This document shows, piece by piece, positions 1-4,952 of a stretch of 6,262 bases of DNA. The position numbers were made by a program, and so were the translations under genes. The notes below the pieces were generated by a model, which did not search any database, had not been told where the DNA came from, and saw only the letters and a list, made by a program, of their open reading frames with translations. How positions within the stretch are numbered: the stretch's first letter is position 1; each line of letters opens with the position of its first letter. This DNA comes from Pseudomonadota bacterium (GTDB lineage Bacteria; Pseudomonadota; Gammaproteobacteria; Burkholderiales; Burkholderiaceae_B): the NCBI GenBank assembly GCA_023432075.1, contig JAEYVD010000870.1, positions 1 to 6,262 of the forward strand, given 5' to 3'.

Positions 1-22
1 GACCGGGCGGCCGCGACCCGCG

Positions 23-448
23 TCAATTGATCATGACGACCGGGACGTGCGCCGTGTGCAGCACTTTCAGCGCCACGGACCCGAGCAGCAGACTGCCCGC
101 TGCGCCGAGACCCCGCGATCCCATGACGATATGGTCGCAGTGCTGTTCAGTGGCATACGCGGTGATCGTTGCGGCCACCGGTCCTACGCGCATCTGGGCT
201 TCATAGCTGACGCCCGCGGCATCCAGGACCGAGCGCGCCTCGGCGAGCGCCGTCTTGGATTCATCGTCGTAGAAGTTCCGGATCATTTCCGGCGTGACGA
301 AGGCGCGGACGGCGCCGGAAACAATGGGCGGTTGCACGTTCAGCAGGTGAATCGTGCAGGCGCCATGCTCGCGGACGTGATCGATCATGTACTTCACGGC
401 ACGCAGGGCGTTTTCGGAGCCGTCGATGGGAATGAGTACGTTCTTCAC
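23..448 (-). CDS. Universal stress protein, UspA family, single domain (141 aa)
   Basis: Small cytoplasmic nucleotide-binding stress protein of the UspA superfamily. The N-terminus reads VKNVLIPIDGSENA, the usual first strand and Asp-containing loop of the fold (Asp9). Near the C-terminus the ATP-binding signature G-2x-G-9x-G-S is intact (G110, G113, G123, S124), so this member probably binds ATP, and the last strand VPVVMI ends the domain normally. The length fits the family (about 140-150 aa). I chose the GTG at 448 because the Usp fold begins right there and a GAGG (454-457) lies 5 nt upstream. The frame stays open to an ATG at 553 that has a perfect AGGAGG, which would add 35 residues (176 aa) with no Usp resemblance and place the FNR-type box inside the coding region. 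The gene is transcribed divergently from the tandem Usp gene. Family call is firm; the exact physiological role is not visible. Only 22 bases follow the stop before the window edge. Confidence 0.93.
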   Translation of the reverse strand: MKNVLIPIDGSENALRAVKYMIDHVREHGACTIHLLNVQPPIVSGAVRAFVTPEMIRNFYDDESKTALAEARSVLDAAGVSYEAQMRVGPVAATITAYATEQHCDHIVMGSRGLGAAGSLLLGSVALKVLHTAHVPVVMIN

Positions 449-477
449 AGTGGCCTCAACGGTGGGGGTGGAAAGGC

Positions 478-491
478 GCAGCCTAGGCTGC
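478..491. repeat. Perfect 14-bp palindrome in predicted 5' leader of the first usp
   Basis: GCAGCCTAGGCTGC is identical to its own reverse complement. It falls just downstream of the start predicted for the minus-strand usp promoter (about 493), so it would lie at roughly +3 to +16. As RNA it could fold into a 5-bp stem GCAGC/GCTGC with a CTAG loop near the 5' end; as DNA it could be a dyad operator. It does not match a regulator consensus I recognise, and chance is possible in GC-rich sequence. Confidence 0.5.
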
Positions 492-499
492 CTGCGATC

Positions 500-540
500 A
501 TCATGACGCGAATGATGCCCCGCCCATTGACGGTAATCAA
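500..540 (-). promoter_or_regulatory. FNR/ANR-type promoter for the first usp
   Basis: On the minus strand the box TTGATTACCGTCAA (540 to 527) fits the FNR/ANR consensus TTGAT-N4-ATCAA at 9 of 10 fixed positions. Exactly 21 bp downstream is CATGAT (505 to 500), four of six matches to TATAAT. This is the layout of a class II FNR-activated promoter, with the box centred near -41.5 and transcription starting around 493, leaving a leader of about 45 nt before the GTG at 448. FNR-family activators bind such sites when oxygen is low. Box match is direct; the start site and activation are inferred. Confidence 0.75.
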
Positions 541-561
541 GGGTTTGCGCCATACCGCAGG

Positions 562-567
562 CCTCCT
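562..567 (-). promoter_or_regulatory. Strong Shine-Dalgarno at alternative upstream start
   Basis: The minus strand carries a perfect AGGAGG 8 nt before an ATG (553 to 551) that is in frame with the first usp gene. Translation from it would prepend 35 arginine- and histidine-rich residues to the Usp domain. It lies upstream of the FNR-type box, so a transcript from the predicted FNR promoter would not include it; it would matter only if a second promoter lies further upstream. It may instead be a relic or chance match. Confidence 0.4.
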
Positions 568-630
568 GTAACCGACGGCGAGCGCCAGACGCCGGTCCGC
601 CGCGACCAAGGGCGGCTTCGCGCTCGGGCG

Positions 631-671
631 TTGACCAAGGTCAATATTTGGCGGGCGCACCCGCGCAAGAT
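631..671 (+). promoter_or_regulatory. FNR/ANR-type promoter for the tandem usp-adh operon
   Basis: The box TTGACCAAGGTCAA (631-644) has 6-nt inverted arms TTGACC/GGTCAA and matches the FNR-family core TTGA-N6-TCAA. The hexamer CAAGAT (666-671) sits 21 bp downstream, the same gap as at the other two boxes; it is a poor -10 (three of six) but keeps the key A2 and T6. The predicted start near 678 gives a leader of about 28 nt to the ATG at 706. The sequence just after the box (TATTT, then GC-rich) resembles that at the nrdJ operon promoter. Confidence 0.75.
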
Positions 672-705
672 GAAGCTTGTTCAAGAGGACGTTGCGGAGG
701 TCACC

Positions 706-1545
706 ATGTTCCGTCGAATCGCGGTCCATCTGGATCAGGGCGTGGATTGTCCGCGCCGGCTCGAATTCTGTCTGCGTGTGGCCAAGGCGCATGATGCCCA
801 TCTGACAGGGATCTACGCCAGCTATGCCGCGCCCGGCTACTTCTATGACGAGGCGGGGTTGTGGGTGAGGTCGATGGAGCGGGCGGTTCAGATCCACGAA
901 AAGGCGCGGACGGCGGTCCAGAAGGCCTTCACCGATGCCGCCGAGCGCGCTGGCGTCGCGTCGGCATGGCGGCAAGGCGAGTGGGGCACGCCCGCGGAAT
1001 GCGTTTCCCGGCACGCGCGCGCCTCTGACGTGGTTGTCGTGGGACAGACGAACCTTAAAGATATTGAAGCGGCCACCGGCAACGATTTCGTCGAGCAGGT
1101 GCTGCTTACCTCGGGCCGGCCTGTCATCGTTCTGCCCCTCGCCGGGGAATTCGGCGCGTTCGGCAGCCGCGTGCTGTATTGCTGGGATCGCGGCCGCGAG
1201 GCGGCGCGCGCCATCGCCGACGCCGCGCCGCTGATGCGAAACGCCGCGGCCCTGCAGGTGCTATCCCTAGACGAGGGATTCCCCTTGCAGCAGCCTTCGG
1301 ACGTTCCCTTCGAGGATCTCGCCGCCTACTGCATCTGCCACGGGTTTCCGCAGCCGGTCCACCAGATCCGCGAGGTGCGCCACGGGGACATCGGCGATGC
1401 GATTCTGACGGCGGCCGCGGATTTCAGTGCCGATCTCATCGTGATGGGCGCGTATGGGCACAGCCGGATGCGGCAGCTTGTGATGGGCGGGGCCACGCGG
1501 TCTTTGCTCAGTGCGATGACCGTTCCCGTCCTGTTGTCCCACTAG
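706..1545 (+). CDS. Universal stress protein with two tandem Usp domains (279 aa)
   Basis: Tandem UspA-family protein, about twice the single-domain length. Domain 1 (about residues 1-147) starts FRRIAVHLD and ends RPVIVLPLA but lacks the glycine-rich ATP loop: after VVVVGQTN it runs into a non-glycine segment. Domain 2 (about 154-279) ends with GAYGHSRMRQLVMGG (248-262), which keeps G-2x-G-9x-G but has Gly262 where Ser/Thr is usual, a variant common in proteobacterial tandem Usps. The start is ATG 706, preceded by GGAGG (696-700) at 5 nt. A longer reading from TTG 631 is rejected because that TTG is the first base triplet of the FNR-type box. The alcohol dehydrogenase gene follows after 36 bp and is probably co-transcribed. 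Likely induced at low oxygen. Family call is secure; molecular partner unknown. Confidence 0.94.
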   Translation: MFRRIAVHLDQGVDCPRRLEFCLRVAKAHDAHLTGIYASYAAPGYFYDEAGLWVRSMERAVQIHEKARTAVQKAFTDAAERAGVASAWRQGEWGTPAECVSRHARASDVVVVGQTNLKDIEAATGNDFVEQVLLTSGRPVIVLPLAGEFGAFGSRVLYCWDRGREAARAIADAAPLMRNAAALQVLSLDEGFPLQQPSDVPFEDLAAYCICHGFPQPVHQIREVRHGDIGDAILTAAADFSADLIVMGAYGHSRMRQLVMGGATRSLLSAMTVPVLLSH

Positions 1546-1577
1546 ACGCCTGTTGCGTCACCGATCTTCTTGGATCG
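1545..1577 (+). promoter_or_regulatory. Two small consecutive hairpins in the usp-adh intercistronic gap
   Basis: Immediately at the tandem usp stop codon, GACGC (1545-1549) pairs with GCGTC (1555-1559) across a CTGTT loop. A second stem, CGATC (1562-1566) with GATCG (1573-1577), encloses TTCTTG. The second stem covers the only Shine-Dalgarno-like bases (GGA, 1572-1574) in front of the dehydrogenase ATG at 1582, so it could damp its translation unless ribosomes ending at 1545 open it. No U-tract follows, so this does not look like a terminator. Stems are short (5 bp each), hence modest confidence. Confidence 0.35.
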
Positions 1578-1581
1578 CCCC

Positions 1582-2565
1582 ATGAAAGCGATGGTCCTGC
1601 AAGCGCCAGGCACGCCCCTGGCGCTGGAAACACGGGAGACGCCGCAGCCCGGTGCCGGCCAGGTCAGGCTGCGCGTGTTGGCGTGCGCAGTCTGCCGCAC
1701 GGACCTGCATGTCATGGATGGCGAGCTGCCTAACCTTACGTATCCGATCATTCCCGGCCATGAAGTCGTGGGCGTCGTGGAAGCGGCCGGCGCTGGCGTC
1801 GACACCGCGATGCTGGGGCGCCGCGTGGGCGCGGCCTGGCTGGCGCGCACATGCGGACATTGCGCGTTCTGCCGCGCCGGTCGGGAAAATCTCTGCAATG
1901 AAGCGCTGTTCACCGGGTACACGCAGGACGGCGGCTTTGCGACGCACATGCTCGCGCACGCGCACTATGTATTTCCCTTGCCCGAGGCGAGACCCCCCGC
2001 CCGGATGGCGCCGTGGCTCTGTGCGGGCCTGATTGGCTGGCGGGCGTTGCGGGCGACCGGCGATGCGCAGCGGTTGGGGATCTACGGATTCGGTTCCGCG
2101 GCGCGACTCCTGACACAGGCGTGCCGGCACCTGAATCGCGAGGTGTACGCCTTCACCCGCAGTGGCGACGCTGCCGCGCAAGCGCACGCGCTGGCAATGG
2201 GCGCCACGTGGGCGGGCGACAGCGGCAAACCTGCGCCGGTAACCCTGGATGGCGCGATACTGTTCGCGCCCGTCGGCGCACTGGTGCCGTCTGCGCTGAG
2301 CGCCGTGCGCCCGGGCGGATGCGTGGTGTGCGCGGGCATCCATATGTCGGACATTCCGGCGTTTCCCTACCGGCTGCTTTGGGGCGAACGTTCGCTCTCG
2401 TCCGTCGCCAATCTGACGCGCGAGGATGGGCGGGAGTTTCTGGGCAAGGCGCACGCGTGGGATCTGGGTTCCGATGTGCGCACGTATCGGCTTGAGGATG
2501 CAAATCGCGCGTTGGACGATCTGCGGGCGGGCCGCATCCAGGCAACGGCCGTGCTTTTGCCTTGA
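1582..2565 (+). CDS. Zinc-dependent alcohol dehydrogenase, MDR superfamily (327 aa)
   Basis: Medium-chain zinc alcohol dehydrogenase, interconverting an alcohol and an aldehyde with a nicotinamide cofactor in the cytoplasm. The catalytic zinc ligands are in place: Cys38 in CAVCRTDLH, His60-Glu61 in PGHEVVG, and Cys147 in WLCAGL. The structural zinc cluster is complete at Cys91, Cys94, Cys97 and Cys105. The cofactor fold follows with GIYGFGSAA (166-174), a variant glycine loop. The second strand ends YAFTRS rather than with the Asp typical of NAD specificity, so NADP(H) use is possible (inference). The start is ATG 1582 (MKAMVLQAPG); an in-frame TTG at 1570 would add only four residues. The Shine-Dalgarno is weak. 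It lies 36 bp behind the tandem usp and probably shares its FNR-type promoter, which would suit reoxidation of reduced cofactor under oxygen limitation. Substrate is not determinable. It converges on nrdJ with 28 bp between stop codons. Confidence 0.92.
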   Translation: MKAMVLQAPGTPLALETRETPQPGAGQVRLRVLACAVCRTDLHVMDGELPNLTYPIIPGHEVVGVVEAAGAGVDTAMLGRRVGAAWLARTCGHCAFCRAGRENLCNEALFTGYTQDGGFATHMLAHAHYVFPLPEARPPARMAPWLCAGLIGWRALRATGDAQRLGIYGFGSAARLLTQACRHLNREVYAFTRSGDAAAQAHALAMGATWAGDSGKPAPVTLDGAILFAPVGALVPSALSAVRPGGCVVCAGIHMSDIPAFPYRLLWGERSLSSVANLTREDGREFLGKAHAWDLGSDVRTYRLEDANRALDDLRAGRIQATAVLLP

Positions 2566-2593
2566 GACGCTGCGCGTCCCGGGCCGGGCGGCC
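2566..2593. terminator. Possible bidirectional terminator between convergent adh and nrdJ
   Basis: The 28 bp between the two converging stop codons hold two small inverted repeats: GACGC/GCGTC around TGC (2566-2578), and GGCC/GGCC around GGGC (2582-2593). Both would fold in transcripts from either side. There is no T-tract, so classical intrinsic termination is not supported; the call rests mainly on position between convergent operons. Confidence 0.25.
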
Positions 2594-4384
2594 TCATGCG
2601 CACCCTTCGCAGGGGCTTGGCGCCGCCGGGGCGTCTGCCTCCTGGGCTGCCTTGCCGAGCACCGCCGCAAGGCCGGGGTCTGGCCGGAAGAGGGTGATTC
2701 CCTTGAGCCCCAGTCTGAACGCCGTCATGAAGAGCGCCTGCGCACGTTCGACGCTGCAGTCCGACGGTACGGGAACCGTCTTTGAGATGGCGGCGTCGAC
2801 GAAAGGTTGCAGGACGCCAACCATCGCCACGTGATCTTCTGGCGCGACCTGCTCGGCCGTGCGGAAATACGCGGGCAATGGCAGGCGGGGTGAAAGACGA
2901 TTCCACTGCCGCCAAGCATGGTTCTCAATCGGCACGTCAAGCGTCGCGGCGCGCAGCATCACACGACGGCGGTAGGTCCAGCCGAAAGCCGGTTCGATCC
3001 CGCTGGAACAGTTGTCCGCGAAGGCAAGGCTGACGCTGCCCGTGGGCGCGTACGAGACCAGATGGCTGTTGCGCAACCCATGCCGGCGCACGGCATCGCG
3101 AACCTCGGCGGCAAGCGCGTCGCCGACGGCGCCGTCCGACAGGTAATCCACTGGGCGGTAAAGGGCAAACGGTCCTCGCTCCCGCGCCAGCGCCGCCGAT
3201 GCCGCGTAGGCGCTGTCCCTGATGCACCGGGCCACGTTGCCTGCGGCCTGGCGGCCGGCGTCGCTGTCGTACCGCAATTGCAGCATGGCGAGCATGTCCG
3301 CCAGCCCGGTCACGCCCACGCCTATCCTGCGCGTGGCCATTGCCTGCGCCTGCTGGGCGGCCAGCGGCCAACGCGTCAATTCGATCACGTTGTCGAGCAT
3401 ACGCACCTGAGTGCGGACCATGCTGCGCAGTGCCGCGAGATTCACGCTGGCCGTGCCGCCCAGCCCAAATGGGTGCTCGACCAGGCGTGTCAGGTTGATG
3501 GGGCCGAGCACACAGCATCCATAGTCGGGCAACGGCTGCTCGCCACACGGATTGGTGGCCCGGATCGTCTCGAGGGCGCGCAGATTGTTCGTGCGCGCGA
3601 TGGTGTCAATGAACAGCAGCCCTGGCTCGGCACTGTGCACTGCCTCGCGCGCAATGACATCCCACAGGCGCCGCGCCGAGTCCTGGCGATACTGCCAGAG
3701 GCCGTCGGTTCGCTGGAATGCGCCCGCGTCGAGCGCCGTTTTGCCGGGCGGGGTGTGATGCACCAGGGGCCAGGACTCGTCGCGTTGCACCGCGGCAAGA
3801 AACGCGTCGCTGACCGCGACCGAAATATTGAAGGTGCGCCAGCGCCGGCGGCCGTGCTTGGCCTGTACAAAGTCGAGGATGTCGGGGTGTGCGCAGGACA
3901 GGACGGCCATTTGGGCGCCGCGGCGGCTGCCTTCGAACGCCAGGCGGGCGCACGCGCCGTCGTACTGCTCAATCGCTTCGCGGACCGACGGGGCATTTGC
4001 CCGCCCGTGGGGGCTTGCCGCCAGCGGGGGCAACGCTGAAAAATCGTACCCGACCCCGCCGCCCATGGCCAATGTCTCGAGCGCTTGTTGCAGACCTGCC
4101 TGGAAGGAGAGCGCGGCCTCGGGGCTGCCCACCGGTTGCACGAAGCAGTTGACCATGGTCGCGCGAGCCTCGGTGCCGGCGTTGGCCATGATGCGCCCCG
4201 CGCCGATCGCGCCGCGTTGCATGTTCAGAAGAAACGCCTTGGCGGCGGACGCCCGCCGTGCCGGCGTCTCCGCCTGGGCAAGCGCCACGGCAACGCGCGC
4301 ATACACCTGCGCGGCATCGTGCTCGCCGCAGGCCGCATACCGGTCAAGCAGCACCCTCGCGCACGCCGGCTGCGCCCGCAGCAT
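2594..4384 (-). CDS. nrdJ: Adenosylcobalamin-dependent (class II) ribonucleotide reductase, compact form (596 aa)
   Basis: Reduces ribonucleotides to deoxyribonucleotides; class II enzymes make the thiyl radical with adenosylcobalamin and need neither oxygen nor an NrdB subunit. Residues 1-60 resemble the usual start of the catalytic region (VLLDRYAACGEHDAAQVYAR), so no N-terminal ATP-cone precedes it. Then come Cys80 in MVNCFVQP (first redox cysteine), MGGGVGYDFSALPP (107-120), RRGAQMAVL with HPDILDF (154-172), and the active site NPCGE (Asn278, Cys280, Glu282). The second redox cysteine is Cys290 or Cys291 in GCCVLGPINL. APTGS (446-450), SSGIEP (460-465) and LGLKGITLFR complete the barrel. 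The tail ends in C-x-x-C (592, 595), the expected shuttle pair for re-reduction. ATG 4384 has GGAG (4391-4394) at 6 nt. It starts 13 bp after the usp stop and should share that gene's FNR-type promoter. Class II rather than class I is from family resemblance and lack of an nrdB neighbour. Confidence 0.9.
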   Translation of the reverse strand: MLRAQPACARVLLDRYAACGEHDAAQVYARVAVALAQAETPARRASAAKAFLLNMQRGAIGAGRIMANAGTEARATMVNCFVQPVGSPEAALSFQAGLQQALETLAMGGGVGYDFSALPPLAASPHGRANAPSVREAIEQYDGACARLAFEGSRRGAQMAVLSCAHPDILDFVQAKHGRRRWRTFNISVAVSDAFLAAVQRDESWPLVHHTPPGKTALDAGAFQRTDGLWQYRQDSARRLWDVIAREAVHSAEPGLLFIDTIARTNNLRALETIRATNPCGEQPLPDYGCCVLGPINLTRLVEHPFGLGGTASVNLAALRSMVRTQVRMLDNVIELTRWPLAAQQAQAMATRRIGVGVTGLADMLAMLQLRYDSDAGRQAAGNVARCIRDSAYAASAALARERGPFALYRPVDYLSDGAVGDALAAEVRDAVRRHGLRNSHLVSYAPTGSVSLAFADNCSSGIEPAFGWTYRRRVMLRAATLDVPIENHAWRQWNRLSPRLPLPAYFRTAEQVAPEDHVAMVGVLQPFVDAAISKTVPVPSDCSVERAQALFMTAFRLGLKGITLFRPDPGLAAVLGKAAQEADAPAAPSPCEGCA

Positions 4385-4397
4385 GGCAGGCTCCGGA

Positions 4398-4856
4398 TCA
4401 GGACGCGCCTTCGGGAGAGCGCAGCAGCAAGACCGGCACCGATGCGCCGCGCAAGATGCCTTCGGCGCTGCTTCCCAAAAGAAGACGCCGCGCGCCGCGG
4501 CGGCCGTGCGTGCCGATCACGATCAGATCGGCATTCCAGGCCGCCGCTTCATCCAGCACCCGCTGCTGGACGGTCCGGTCCAGATTCTCGTACAGCGCGG
4601 TATCCGCCTCGATGCCTGCCCCGCGGACGGTGCCTTGCGCAGTCTCCAGCATCTTGGCGCCGTTGCGGCGCATCAGATCCAGGAGTTCGCCCGCGCGATA
4701 ACTGTAGGCATCGGTCGTGAGGGCAAAGGACAACTCGTCTATGACGTGAATCAGGCGGATGCGCGCGCCGGTCAGCTTGGCCAGCCGGATGGCCTCCTTC
4801 AAGCCGATCTGCGAGGTATCGCTGCCATCGATGGGAACAAGGATTCGCTCGTACAT
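4398..4856 (-). CDS. Universal stress protein, UspA family, single domain (152 aa)
   Basis: Single-domain UspA protein beginning MYERILVPIDGSDTS, with the family's first strand and Asp10. The C-terminal ATP-binding signature is complete: GTHG (115-118), nine residues, then GSS (128-130), so ATP binding is likely, followed by the closing strand VPVLLLR. Length is normal. ATG 4856 is preceded by GGAG about 7 nt upstream. A longer reading from TTG 4928 is rejected because it starts at the first base of the FNR-type box. It is the promoter-proximal gene of a two-gene operon; nrdJ follows after 13 bp, so the two should be co-expressed at low oxygen. It is distinct from the other single-domain Usp in this window (different middle region), so it is probably an old paralogue rather than a recent duplicate. 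Confidence 0.95.
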   Translation of the reverse strand: MYERILVPIDGSDTSQIGLKEAIRLAKLTGARIRLIHVIDELSFALTTDAYSYRAGELLDLMRRNGAKMLETAQGTVRGAGIEADTALYENLDRTVQQRVLDEAAAWNADLIVIGTHGRRGARRLLLGSSAEGILRGASVPVLLLRSPEGAS

Positions 4857-4887
4857 GCTGGTCTCCGCAAGGAATGGGCACGGAACC

Positions 4888-4928
4888 AGTATCAGCGGAC
4901 GCGCGGCGGAAATATTGATTCCGGTCAA
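4888..4928 (-). promoter_or_regulatory. FNR/ANR-type promoter for the usp-nrdJ operon
   Basis: The minus-strand box TTGACCGGAATCAA (4928 to 4915) fits TTGAT-N4-ATCAA at 9 of 10 fixed positions. GATACT (4893 to 4888), four of six matches to TATAAT, lies exactly 21 bp downstream. This places the box centre near -41.5 from a predicted start at about 4881 and leaves a leader of about 25 nt, typical of class II FNR activation. The box sits 24 bp after the receptor gene's stop codon, so the operon has its own promoter even though the upstream gene runs the same way. Confidence 0.8.
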
Positions 4929-4952
4929 GTTGCGTGACGCCAGCAGCCCCGG

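Noticed and set aside
1..22. GC-rich sequence downstream of the first usp as a terminator
   Set aside because: Only weak 4-bp pairings and no T-tract are visible, and the region is cut by the window edge.
499..517. Inverted repeat CATCAT-N7-ATGATG
   Set aside because: The arms are only 6 bp of simple repeated sequence, overlapping the predicted -10 of the first usp; too weak to call an operator.
2918..4039. Long plus-strand open frame (373 codons) opposite nrdJ
   Set aside because: It is antisense to a gene with clear reductase motifs, has no family resemblance, and such frames are common in GC-rich DNA.
4149..4162. FNR-like half-palindrome TTGACCATGGTCGC
   Set aside because: It lies within nrdJ codons for the conserved MVNCF segment, lacks the final TCAA arm, and has no gene start placed to use it.
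3828..4937. Plus-strand open frame (369 codons) opposite nrdJ and the adjacent usp
   Set aside because: It overlaps two confidently identified minus-strand genes and their promoter, and its translation has no recognisable domain.
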